From: Salinisphaera orenii subsp. orenii MK-B5
GTDB taxonomy: Bacteria; Pseudomonadota; Gammaproteobacteria; Nevskiales; Salinisphaeraceae
Direction: 5' to 3'
Assembly: GCF_003788635.1 (NCBI RefSeq)
Contig: NZ_AYKH01000001.1
Span: 1-64,000, forward strand
DNA: 64,000 nucleotides
Positions 29,155 through 39,567 of the stretch are shown in pieces. How positions within the stretch are numbered: position 1 is the first letter of the stretch; the number at the start of each line of letters is the position of its first letter. Made by a program: the position numbers and the translations under genes. The notes under the pieces are model-generated. The model made no database searches, was not told the DNA's origin, and worked only from the letters and a program-made list of their open reading frames with translations.

Positions 29155-29586
29155 ATGGACTCATCGCTCGAAACCGCCTTTACCACGACCCGCTACTGCA
29201 TTGCGCACGAGGGCGATCGCTGCGTGATCCGAATCGGCGAACCCACGCCCGCGCGACTGGCAGGCTGGGTGCGCCGATATGCCGGCAGCGGCCGGGCATG
29301 GCTGATCACCGCCTGCAATCCCGGTGCCGCGATTCTCGATACAGATCGCAACCGCGGACGAACTGAGTTTCTGCACCACTGGGTTGCCACGCGCGCCACA
29401 GCGTGGCTTTCGAGCGTCAACGAGGCCGCGGACGGCCGCTGGCCGGACGAGCCCGGCGTGCTCGCTGCGGGCATTGAGGAAGGTCTGATGCGTGCCCTGG
29501 CACGGCGACTGGGGCAACTGGCCATCGTGCAGGTGCCAGCTACGGCACCGGTGTCGTTACTCTGGCTGCATGAAGCGCCGGCCTAG
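29155..29586 (+). CDS. DUF3293 domain-containing protein
   Basis: Protein of 143 residues and unknown function. The pattern fits the DUF3293 family: an N-terminal MDSSLETAFTTTRYCI, then AWLITACNPGAAILDTDRNRGRTEFL (the conserved ITAxNP..xxN segment) and a Trp/Pro segment ADGRWPDEPGVLAAGIEEG. It is placed 55 bp after fadE, behind a terminator hairpin. Its 3' end overlaps the convergent SelW-like gene by 4 bp. No function is implied by the neighbours. Confidence 0.75.
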   Translation: MDSSLETAFTTTRYCIAHEGDRCVIRIGEPTPARLAGWVRRYAGSGRAWLITACNPGAAILDTDRNRGRTEFLHHWVATRATAWLSSVNEAADGRWPDEPGVLAAGIEEGLMRALARRLGQLAIVQVPATAPVSLLWLHEAPA

Positions 29587-29879
29587 CGCTCCGAATGTCC
29601 GAGATCACGCGACGGTGTCAGGCGATCGCGGATCTGCTGCTTGATCGGTTTGGGCTCCGGAAAACCGCCGTCGCGCTCACGCGAGTGCAGACACTCGCCG
29701 TCGAGCCGGATCTCGAAGGTGCCGGGTGATGCCGGCACGAGCGCGACTTCGCCAAGGGTGTCGCCGAAGGTCGTGAGCAGTTCTTGCGCCATCCAAGCGG
29801 CACGCGCCAGCCAGCGACAGCCCGGGCAGTAGCGGATCTCCACCCGCGGCGCGTGGATGGCTGCCGGCGCCTCAGCCAC
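29583..29879 (-). CDS. SelT/SelW/SelH (Rdx) family CxxC protein
   Basis: Small thioredoxin-like redox protein, the cysteine form of the selenoprotein W family. In 98 residues, RVEIRYCPGCRWLARAAWMAQELL carries the C18-P-G-C21 motif and GGFPEPKPIKQQIRDRL the conserved C-terminal helix. Both family cysteines are Cys codons; no in-frame TGA is used. The start codon is GTG at 29879, overlapping the upstream thioesterase stop by 8 bp, so the two are likely co-translated. Substrate unknown. Confidence 0.85.
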   Translation of the reverse strand: MAEAPAAIHAPRVEIRYCPGCRWLARAAWMAQELLTTFGDTLGEVALVPASPGTFEIRLDGECLHSRERDGGFPEPKPIKQQIRDRLTPSRDLGHSER

Positions 29880-30321
29880 CGGCTTCTGCGACCGGTCGAT
29901 AGGCGTCGACGAAACGCTGCGGCATACGCTTCGGCCGACCGTTCGACAGACCGACCGTCACGTACTGGGTCCGCGCTCGCAGCAGTGTGCGGCCATCGCC
30001 CACGCGACGAATCTGAAACGCGCGCCACATGGTCAGTCGGCCGTCATTGTCCACGATCCAGGTCGCCACCTGCAGCCTGTCGCCAAGTTCGGCGGGCAGC
30101 AGGTAGTCGAGCTCGTGGCGGCGGACCACGCAGGCGGCATCAAGGGCCTGATAGGTCGCCCAGTCCAGGCCGAGCGCTTCGGTGTGCGCCCAGGCGGCCT
30201 GTTCCAGAAAACGCAGATAGACCGCGTTGTTAACGTGCTGCAGCCGGTCGATGTCAGCCGCCTCAACGTCGATTTCGATATGGAACGGGACTTCGATGTC
30301 CCAGCGATCGCTTCGCGGCAT
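29872..30321 (-). CDS. Acyl-CoA thioesterase, hot-dog family (second copy)
   Basis: Single hot-dog thioesterase related to the one at 25432-25872. The active-site pattern is in EAADIDRLQHVNNAVYLRFLEQ. I chose ATG at 30321 (149 residues, MPRSDRW); ATG at 30357 would add 12 residues without a better ribosome site. The gene precedes the SelW-like gene with an 8-bp overlap. It may act on acyl-CoA or acyl-ACP pools. Confidence 0.82.
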   Translation of the reverse strand: MPRSDRWDIEVPFHIEIDVEAADIDRLQHVNNAVYLRFLEQAAWAHTEALGLDWATYQALDAACVVRRHELDYLLPAELGDRLQVATWIVDNDGRLTMWRAFQIRRVGDGRTLLRARTQYVTVGLSNGRPKRMPQRFVDAYRPVAEAGG

Positions 30322-30418
30322 CGTGCGCTCGTCTGCGGCAGGATCACGCGCCCACATCCAGTGGGCGCAGCGGACGCGGCCGATGCGCCATGCATCGGCC
30401 GGCCGGAGACAACGGCGA

Positions 30419-30871
30419 TCAGCTCGCCGTGCCGCTCGCAGCGACCTTCATGTCCGGCGGCGTGCCGACCGCATCGTACAGACGCGTCAGCCACTGCTCG
30501 GCATCCGCTTCACCGGAAAACAGGGACTGATAGTTGGCCTGCATCTCGGACTGAAAGGCGTCCGTATCGTCGGCATGCATCAGATAGGCGAGCGTCTCCA
30601 GATGTTCACCCTGGCCGCGGGCGGCCTCGCGCTGCAGCATCGCCATCTGAGACCCCACAAATTCGCGACGCGCCGCGTGCGTGCGCGCATCGACGTCGTT
30701 GGCGGTATCGGTGGTCACCGCACTCGTGCCCTCGACCGCGTTCGTCGTGGCGTCGGCGATACGCGCCGAACCGTCGACGATGGTGTCCGAAGTGATCGTG
30801 ATCTGAGAGCAGCCGGCAAGAGCGCCGCCGGCCAGAACGAGAACGCCCAGACGAAGAACGTTGGACCGCAT
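30419..30871 (-). CDS. Small putative lipoprotein, unknown function
   Basis: Protein of 150 residues with a lipoprotein signal peptide: basic MRSNVLR, hydrophobic core and lipobox LAGC with the acylated cysteine at C21. The next residue is Ser, which favours outer-membrane sorting. The middle is Thr/Asp/Ala-rich (TSDTIVDGSARIADATTNAV). The C-terminal half (EFVGSQMAMLQREAARGQGEHLETLAYLM) weakly recalls the end of DUF3015 proteins, but I do not assign it. ATG at 30871 has AGGGAG upstream. It is divergent from the suf operon. Confidence 0.72.
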   Translation of the reverse strand: MRSNVLRLGVLVLAGGALAGCSQITITSDTIVDGSARIADATTNAVEGTSAVTTDTANDVDARTHAARREFVGSQMAMLQREAARGQGEHLETLAYLMHADDTDAFQSEMQANYQSLFSGEADAEQWLTRLYDAVGTPPDMKVAASGTAS

Positions 30872-31028
30872 GGGGTACTCCCTGATTGGTGTAATGCATT
30901 GTCATTAAAGCGCGTATCACGATTCTGCGCAAGCTTGCACACGTACCTGGCAGCTTGAACACGTGCGATAGGACCCCACTATCATTCAAGTGGCGAACTC
31001 AAGTCACCGGCTAACCGCGGTTTCGCGT

Positions 31029-31034
31029 TATACT
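31029..31034 (+). promoter_or_regulatory. Candidate -10 element of the suf operon
   Basis: TATACT (5 of 6) lies 42 bp upstream of sufB. No -35 hexamer is found at the right spacing, which is common for activator-dependent promoters. A GATAG-N7-CTATC inverted repeat occurs at 30967-30983. I see no clear IscR-type site. Confidence 0.35.
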
Positions 31035-31075
31035 TGCGGGTATTGCCGAATACTTCCACGACCACCCGAGTCGCT

Positions 31076-32560
<1,485 letters not shown>

Positions 32561-32587
32561 CGCCGCTTCCGGCGCCGCGATGTTGTC

Positions 32588-32620
32588 GGGCCCGCGTCCA
32601 CGACGCGGGCCTGTCCTATT
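32588..32620 (+). promoter_or_regulatory. Hairpin between sufB and sufC, possible attenuator or mRNA stabiliser
   Basis: A perfect 10-bp stem (GGCCCGCGTC at 32589-32598 with GACGCGGGCC at 32602-32611, 3-nt loop) is followed by TGTCCTATTCTT. It lies in the 82-bp sufB-sufC gap. As an imperfect terminator it could lower expression of sufCDS relative to sufB, or protect the sufB mRNA end. Confidence 0.55.
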
Positions 32621-32642
32621 CTTAAATCCGCAAACACCTTTT

Positions 32643-33400
<758 letters not shown>

Positions 33401-33404
<4 letters not shown>

Positions 33405-34729
33405 ACGATATCGCGCCGCTCATCGATCATTATCTCGCCGAATACGCCCGCGTCGAACGCGATCTGCCCGGCGGCGAGGCCGGCAAGAAGGCGCGCCATG
33501 TCGACTTGCGCGCGTTCGCCGAGACGGGTTTCCCGCACACGCGCATGGAGGACTGGAAATACACCAGCCTTCGCCCGCTCGAGAAGCGCCGTTTCGAGAT
33601 CGCGGACAGCGCCGAGGATATCGACGCCGACGCGATCGCCCCGTTCCTTCCGGACGAACTCGACGCCTATCGGCTGGTCCTCGTCGACGGCCACTTCAGC
33701 AAGCGGCTTTCGGCGCTGGAGGGGCTGCCGGACGGCGCCCGCGTCGAGTCCTTCGCCGCGTTTCTCGATGCCGAGCCGACGGCCCAGGTGCGCGCCGAGG
33801 AAATCGGCGACGAACCCGGCAGCCTGACGGCCATGAACGCAGCGTTCGCCACGGATGGCGCCTATGTCGCGCTTGGCCGGGGCGTGTCGCTCGACAGGCC
33901 GCTGCATGTCATCACCGTGGCCAGCGGCGCGCACGACGACCGCATGTCCCAGATCCGGCATCGCTTCGTCATGGACGAGTCCAGCCGGGCGACCGTGATC
34001 GAGCACTACGTCGGACTCGGCGACAAGCCCTATTTCACCAACGCGGTCACCGAAGCGGTGATGGGCGCCAACGCCGAACTGACCCGCTGTCGCGTGCAGC
34101 AGGAATCCGAGCGCGGATACCACATCGCCAGTTTCTTCGCGAGCCAGACCCGGGACAGCCGCGTCTACAACCACGGCTTCGATCTGGGCGGCCGGCTGGC
34201 GCGCACCGACACCAACACGCGGCTTGTCGCGGAGAACGCGGAGATTCATCTCTACGGCGTCTATGCCCCGACCGGCCGCCAGCACATCGACAACCACACC
34301 CGCGTGGATCACGACACCGAGCACAGCATCTCGCGCGAGATCTACAAGGGTGTGCTGGCCGACCACGGCCGCGGCGTGTTCAACGGCAAGATCATCATCC
34401 ACAAGCACGCCCAGAAGACCGACTCCGAGCAGGCCTGCGACGCCCTGCTGCTGTCGGACAAGGCGGAAGTGGACGCCAAGCCGGAACTCGAGATCTACGC
34501 CGACGACGTCACCGCCGCGCACGGCTCCACCGTGGGCCAGCTCGACGAGGATGCGGTCTTCTACCTGCGCAGCCGCGGTGTCGACGAAGCCGGCGCGCGC
34601 GCGATCCTGACCTACAGTTTCGCCAACGCGCTGGTACAGAAGGTCGGCATCGCACCGCTGGAACGCTACGTCGAAGCCGCCCTCCTCCACAAACTGCCGG
34701 GCGGCCGGGGCTACGCCGATCTCGCCTGA
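33401..34729 (+). CDS. sufD: Fe-S cluster assembly protein SufD
   Basis: Partner of SufB in the scaffold complex, 442 residues. The N-terminal helical part has GFPHTRMEDWKYTSLRPL, and the beta-helical core has ARTDTNTRLVAENAEIHLYGVY, IDNHTRVDHD and GVFNGKIIIHKHAQKTDSEQ with the conserved histidine. The C terminus ends with SRGVDEAGARAILTYSFAN. It is translationally coupled to sufC and 9 bp before sufS. Confidence 0.96.
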
Positions 34730-34738
34730 GAGGTAATC

Positions 34739-35986
34739 ATGGCCAGTACCGCAGCACCAATCGCGACATTCGACGTGGAGCGCGTGCGCGCGGACTTCCC
34801 GATTCTGTCCGAGACACTCGCCGAGGGGCGACGTCTGGCCTATCTCGACAACGCGGCCACGACCCAGAAGCCGCTGTCCGTGATCCGGGCCAGCGACGAC
34901 TACTATCGGCACGCCAACGCCAACGTGCATCGGGCGATCCACGCGCTGTCGCAGCGCGCGACTCGCGCCTACGAAAGCGCCCGCGACCGCATGGTCGATT
35001 TCATCAACGCGGCGTCGCGCGATGAGATCGTCCACACCCGCGGCACTACCGACGGCATCAATCTCGTGGCCCAGTGCTACGCCCGGCCGCGGCTCGCCGC
35101 CGGCGACGAGATCCTGATCACCGAGCTCGAGCATCACTCGAACATCGTGCCCTGGCAGATGGTCGCCGAAGCCACCGGCGCCCATGTGGTCGTGGTACCG
35201 GTCGAGGACGACGGCAGCGTCTCGCTGGCGGCTTTCGAACAACGGTTGTCCGACCGCACGGTGATCGCCGCCATCGCCCACATCTCCAACGCGTTGGGCA
35301 CGGTGCTGCCGGTAGCGGAGATGATCGCCGCGGCCCACCGTCGGGATGTCCCGGTGCTGGTCGACGGCGCCCAGGCCATGGCCCACACGCCGGTGGACGT
35401 GCGCGCGCTGGGGGCCGACTTCTACGCCATGTCGGGGCACAAGATATTCGCGCCGACCGGCTTCGGCGTACTCTACGGCCGGCGTGAGCTGCTGGAGGCG
35501 ATGCCGCCCTACCAGGGCGGCGGCGACATGATCGAGACGGTCTCGTTCGCCGGCACGACCTACAACGAGCTGCCCTACAAGTTCGAGGCCGGTACGCCGA
35601 ATATCGCCGGCGCCGCCGCTTTCGGCGCGGCGCTCGAGTACGTCGGCGGATTGGATCTCGACGCCGTCGCCGCCCACGAGCACGCGCTGCTGGAATCGGC
35701 GACGGCAGCCATGAACGAGATCGACGGCCTGCGCATCATCGGCACCGCGCCCGGCAAGGCGGCGATCATCTCCTTCGTGATGGACGGCGTGCACGCGCAC
35801 GACATCGGCACCCTGCTCGACGAGACCGGGGTGGCCATCCGGACCGGCCACCACTGCGCCATGCCGCTAATGGAACGTTTCGGTGTCTCGGCGACGGCGC
35901 GCGCCTCCTTCGCCGCCTACAACGACCAGGCCGACGTGGACGCCTTGATCAAGGGCCTGCACAGCATTCAGCGGATCTTCGGCTGA
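34739..35986 (+). CDS. sufS: Cysteine desulfurase SufS
   Basis: PLP enzyme that mobilises sulfur from cysteine for the Suf pathway. The 415 residues contain YLDNAATTQKP, VLVDGAQAMAHTPVDV, MSGHKIFAPTGFGVLYG with the PLP lysine K235, and the catalytic cysteine C373 in RTGHHCAMPLM, the group-II (SufS) type. Group-II desulfurases normally need SufE or SufU as activator; neither is in this cluster, so it must lie elsewhere or be replaced. Confidence 0.96.
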   Translation: MASTAAPIATFDVERVRADFPILSETLAEGRRLAYLDNAATTQKPLSVIRASDDYYRHANANVHRAIHALSQRATRAYESARDRMVDFINAASRDEIVHTRGTTDGINLVAQCYARPRLAAGDEILITELEHHSNIVPWQMVAEATGAHVVVVPVEDDGSVSLAAFEQRLSDRTVIAAIAHISNALGTVLPVAEMIAAAHRRDVPVLVDGAQAMAHTPVDVRALGADFYAMSGHKIFAPTGFGVLYGRRELLEAMPPYQGGGDMIETVSFAGTTYNELPYKFEAGTPNIAGAAAFGAALEYVGGLDLDAVAAHEHALLESATAAMNEIDGLRIIGTAPGKAAIISFVMDGVHAHDIGTLLDETGVAIRTGHHCAMPLMERFGVSATARASFAAYNDQADVDALIKGLHSIQRIFG

Positions 35987-36021
35987 GGCCGACGGAATCG
36001 AAACCACACGAGAGGCGAAAC

Positions 36022-36342
36022 ATGAGCGACTGGGTCGATGTCGCCAGGGACGGGGAACTCAAGGACGGTCAGTGCCGGGTCGTCGATGTGGACGACACCA
36101 TGATCGCCGTGTTCTATCGCGACGGCACCTACTATGCGATCGAGGATATGTGCACCCACGACGGCGGCGAGCTCGCCAGCGGTGACGTCGAGGGCGATGA
36201 AGTCATCTGCCCCCGCCACGGCGCACGCTTTTGCATCAGGAACGGCAAGGCGCTGACGCCGCCGGCCTACGAGGATGTCGACAGCTTTCCGACCCGGGTG
36301 CAGGACGGCATGATCCAGGTGCGCGACGACCGCTTCGACTGA
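36022..36342 (+). CDS. Rieske-type [2Fe-2S] ferredoxin
   Basis: Small soluble Rieske protein of 106 residues. Cluster ligands are C44-T-H46 and C63-P-R-H66, in CTHDGGEL and CPRHGARF. This is the non-heme-oxygenase ferredoxin type, with no membrane anchor. It follows sufS by 35 bp, so it is probably the last gene of the suf operon, where such a protein could provide electrons for cluster assembly. That role is inferred from position only. Convergent with recJ. Confidence 0.88.
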   Translation: MSDWVDVARDGELKDGQCRVVDVDDTMIAVFYRDGTYYAIEDMCTHDGGELASGDVEGDEVICPRHGARFCIRNGKALTPPAYEDVDSFPTRVQDGMIQVRDDRFD

Positions 36343-36360
36343 ACACGGCGCGGCACGCCG

Positions 36361-38184
36361 TCAGTCCGCCGGCCGCAGGTGGGTCACGATGAGATTGGCG
36401 CGGCTCTGCTCACGAAAGGTGTTGACCGCCAGCCTGTAGACCAGTCGATAGGCCGCCCCGGTCTCCAGCCGTTCCGTGCGGTTGAAGCACATCGCCTCGA
36501 GCCGCCTGCGGCCGGCGCTCGGCTGCACCGTCAGCTTGAGATGCTTTTCGCCGACGATCCGCTGATCGACCACCACGAAAAGGCCGTGGAACAGCGGCTC
36601 CTCGAAATCCTTTCCCCAGGGGCCGCCATCCCGCAGGATTTGCGCGGTGGCGAGCGACAGTTCGGCATCCGTCAGTTCGCCGTCGGTTAACAACGTCCGT
36701 GTTGCCATCGCCGGCGTCAAACGCTCGGCCACGGCCGCGTCGAAGGCCTGCGCGAAGGCCTCCAGACGCTCGGGTGCAAGCACCAGCCCCGCCGCCTGGG
36801 CGTGGCCGCCGAACTGGGCGATCACACCCGGCGCTTGCGCATCGACCCGTGCGAGCACATCGCGGATGTGCAGGCCCGGGATGGAGCGGGCCGATCCCTT
36901 GAGTTGCCCGCCGGCACCGGGCGCGAACGCGACGACCGGCCGATGCCGGCGCTCGCGCAGCCGCGCCGCGACGAGGCCGACCACGCCTTCGTGCCAGCCC
37001 GGATCGTATACGGTGAGGCCGTGACACGCGCTCGTGTCGAGGCGATCCGCGGCCTCTAGGGCCGCTTCGGCTTCGGCCTGCATGTCGGCCTGCAGGGACT
37101 GGCGCTGGCGGTTGATGGCCGCGAGCTCGGCGGCCAGCGCCTGCGCCCGCCCGGCATCGCGGGCACGCAGACATTCCACGCCGATGCCCATGTCCTTGAG
37201 GCGGCCGGCGGCGTTGAGCCGCGGGCCGAGGGCGAAGCCGATATCCGCGGCGTCGAGGCGTGCGGCCTCGCGCCCGGCGACCGCCATAAGCGCCACAACG
37301 CCGGGCCGTGTGCGACCGCACCGGATGCGCGCCAGCCCCTGACTCACCAGCGTGCGGTTGAGCCGGTCCAAGGGAACCACATCCGCGACCGTGCCGATCG
37401 CGACGAGATCGAGATAATCGGCCAGCCTGGGCAGATCGGCGACGCCTTCGGCGGCGCACCGGGCGCGCAGTGCGGCCATGAGATAGAACGCCACGCCCAC
37501 GCCGGCCAGCGCCTTGCCCTCGAAAGCGCAGCCGGGCTGATTCGGATCGACGATGGCGTCGGCGGCCGGCAGCGTATCGCCGGGCAGATGGTGATCGCAG
37601 ACGATCGCCCGCCAGCCCGCGGCCCGCGCGCTGTCGACACCGGCGTGGCCGGCGATGCCGTTGTCCACGGTCAGCAGTACGCCATGGCTGTTCGCGGGCG
37701 GCCCGATGGCCGCCACCACCGCCGGCGACAGGCCGTAGCCGTGTCGTGCACGGTCGGGGATGAAGTAGTCGACGCGCGCCCCGCATTGCGCGAGCACGTC
37801 GCAGACGAGTGCGGTGCTCGTGGCGCCGTCGGCATCGAAATCGCCCACCACCCGAATCGGCCCGCCTTCGCGTAACGCCGTCCCGAGCAGCTCGCAGGCG
37901 GCATCCACGCCGGCGAGGTCACCAAAATGGGGCAGCGCGGTCAGGCGGTAGTCGAGTTCGTCGCGATGGCGAACGCCGCGACCGGCATAGACGCGCCGCA
38001 GAAGCGCGGATTCCACCCCGGCCAGCGTCTCGGCCGCATCGCAGGCCCGCTCGGCGATGCGCGGCGCGTCGGCGGAACGCGCGTCGCGGCCGTCGACCGG
38101 CCCGGGCCCGCCCTGCGCCGAACGCTCAGCGCCGATGGTCGGCGACGTACTGCTGCACCGCGGCCAGCTCCGCCGGCAGCACAT
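36361..38184 (-). CDS. recJ: Single-stranded-DNA-specific exonuclease RecJ
   Basis: 5'-3' ssDNA exonuclease for recombination and mismatch repair. The DHH-family motifs are intact: VVGDFDADGATSTAL, TVDNGIAGHAG, CDHHLPGDTLPAAD, GTVADVVPL, FALGPRLNAAGRL and a C-terminal FGGHAQAAGL. Similarity to E. coli RecJ begins around ALLRRVYAGRGV. The start is uncertain: ATG at 38184 (607 residues) lies inside thrC, an earlier ATG at 38223 adds 13 codons, and a GTG at 38016 would give a shorter protein beginning just before the conserved part. Last gene of alaC-hom-thrC-recJ. Confidence 0.93.
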   Translation of the reverse strand: MCCRRSWPRCSSTSPTIGAERSAQGGPGPVDGRDARSADAPRIAERACDAAETLAGVESALLRRVYAGRGVRHRDELDYRLTALPHFGDLAGVDAACELLGTALREGGPIRVVGDFDADGATSTALVCDVLAQCGARVDYFIPDRARHGYGLSPAVVAAIGPPANSHGVLLTVDNGIAGHAGVDSARAAGWRAIVCDHHLPGDTLPAADAIVDPNQPGCAFEGKALAGVGVAFYLMAALRARCAAEGVADLPRLADYLDLVAIGTVADVVPLDRLNRTLVSQGLARIRCGRTRPGVVALMAVAGREAARLDAADIGFALGPRLNAAGRLKDMGIGVECLRARDAGRAQALAAELAAINRQRQSLQADMQAEAEAALEAADRLDTSACHGLTVYDPGWHEGVVGLVAARLRERRHRPVVAFAPGAGGQLKGSARSIPGLHIRDVLARVDAQAPGVIAQFGGHAQAAGLVLAPERLEAFAQAFDAAVAERLTPAMATRTLLTDGELTDAELSLATAQILRDGGPWGKDFEEPLFHGLFVVVDQRIVGEKHLKLTVQPSAGRRRLEAMCFNRTERLETGAAYRLVYRLAVNTFREQSRANLIVTHLRPAD

Positions 38185-39514
38185 CGTAGCGCTCGGGGCG
38201 GGACAGCAGATCCTGCAGCGCATCCGGCAGCGGCGCGCCCTTGAAGCCGGCGCGGACGACGGCGTCCTCGAACTTCGCGGGATGGGCCGTGGCCAGCGTG
38301 ATCATGGGCGTGACGGTATCGGTGCGCGCCCGCTCGGCGGCGCGATAACCGGTCGCGGTGTGCGGGTCGAGCAGTTCCCCGGTTCGCCCGAACGCTTCGC
38401 GGATGACGGCGATTATGGTGTCGTCGTCGACGCTGTGGCTTGCGAACAGCGCCCGCAGCTTGGCCAGCGGCGCCTCGGCGAGTGCCGCCGGCTCGTGCTG
38501 GAAACGGCTCATCAGCGCGTCGACCGCCGCGGCGTCGCGATCGTAGGCCTCGAACAACAGCCGCTCGAAGTTCGACGAGACCACGATATCCATCGACGGC
38601 GCAAGCGTGGCCTTGAGTTCCCGACGCGAGAAGTCGTTCGCGGACAGGGTCCGGTGCAGGATGTCGTTGGCATTGGTCGCGATCACGAATTGTCGGACCG
38701 GCAGCCCCATGCGACGGGCCATGTAGCCGGCGAACAGATTGCCGAAGTTCGCCGACGGCACGGTGAACGAGACGGCCCGGTGCGGCGCACCGAGTGCCAG
38801 CGCCGCATACACGTAATATACGATCTGGGCCATGATCCGCGCCCAGTTGATCGAGTTCACCGCGATCAGCCGCCGCCCCTGCAGGAACCCCTGATCGGCG
38901 AAGCTGGCCTTGACCATCGCCTGGGCATCGTCGAAATCGCCCTCGATGGCGATGTTGTGGACGTTGGCTGCGGGCACAGTGGTCATCTGGCGCCGTTGCA
39001 CCGCCGACACCCGCTCGTGCGGATGCAGAATGAAGATGTCGAGGTTGTCGCAGTGGCGACAGCCCTCGATCGCCGCCGAGCCGGTGTCGCCCGATGTCGC
39101 GCCCATGATGACGCCGCGCTCGCCCCGCCGGGCGAGAAAATGATCCAGGAGACGACCGAGCAGCTGCAGCGCCACATCCTTGAACGCCAGCGTCGGGCCG
39201 TGGAACAGTTCCAGCAGGAAATGACTGCTGTCCAGCTGCTTCAGCGGCGTCACCGCGTCGTGCTTGAAGCTCGCGTAGGTCGCGTCGATCAGCCTGCGGA
39301 AGGTGGCGTCGTCGATGGCATCGCCGACGAACGGCCGCATCACCCGGAAGGCGACTTCGGCGTAGGGCTGGCCGGCCATCGCCGCCAGCGCCTCCGGCGA
39401 AAATTCGGGTATCTGCTCCGGCACATAGAGACCGCCGTCGGCGGCCATGCCGGTGAGCACGACCTCCTCGAAGTCCAGCGCCGGGGCGCGGCCACGGGTA
39501 CTGATGTAGCGCAT
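38126..39514 (-). CDS. thrC: Threonine synthase
   Basis: PLP enzyme converting O-phosphohomoserine to threonine. The 462 residues start MRYISTRGRAPALDFEEVVLTGMAADGGLYVPE, as ThrC of this class does. The PLP lysine K112 sits in HGPTLAFKDVALQ, and GATSGDTGSAAI binds the cofactor phosphate. It is 53 bp downstream of hom, forming the two late steps of threonine synthesis. Its 3' end probably overlaps recJ. Confidence 0.96.
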   Translation of the reverse strand: MRYISTRGRAPALDFEEVVLTGMAADGGLYVPEQIPEFSPEALAAMAGQPYAEVAFRVMRPFVGDAIDDATFRRLIDATYASFKHDAVTPLKQLDSSHFLLELFHGPTLAFKDVALQLLGRLLDHFLARRGERGVIMGATSGDTGSAAIEGCRHCDNLDIFILHPHERVSAVQRRQMTTVPAANVHNIAIEGDFDDAQAMVKASFADQGFLQGRRLIAVNSINWARIMAQIVYYVYAALALGAPHRAVSFTVPSANFGNLFAGYMARRMGLPVRQFVIATNANDILHRTLSANDFSRRELKATLAPSMDIVVSSNFERLLFEAYDRDAAAVDALMSRFQHEPAALAEAPLAKLRALFASHSVDDDTIIAVIREAFGRTGELLDPHTATGYRAAERARTDTVTPMITLATAHPAKFEDAVVRAGFKGAPLPDALQDLLSRPERYDVLPAELAAVQQYVADHRR

Positions 39515-39567
39515 GCGGTATCGATCGGTGGGGTTCGCCCCGCCGCCGGGATGAATCGACGGCGGAG

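Noticed and set aside
30967-30983. GATAG-N7-CTATC repeat upstream of sufB as an IscR or Fur site
   Set aside because: Neither the IscR type 1/2 nor the Fur consensus is matched well enough; noted only as context.
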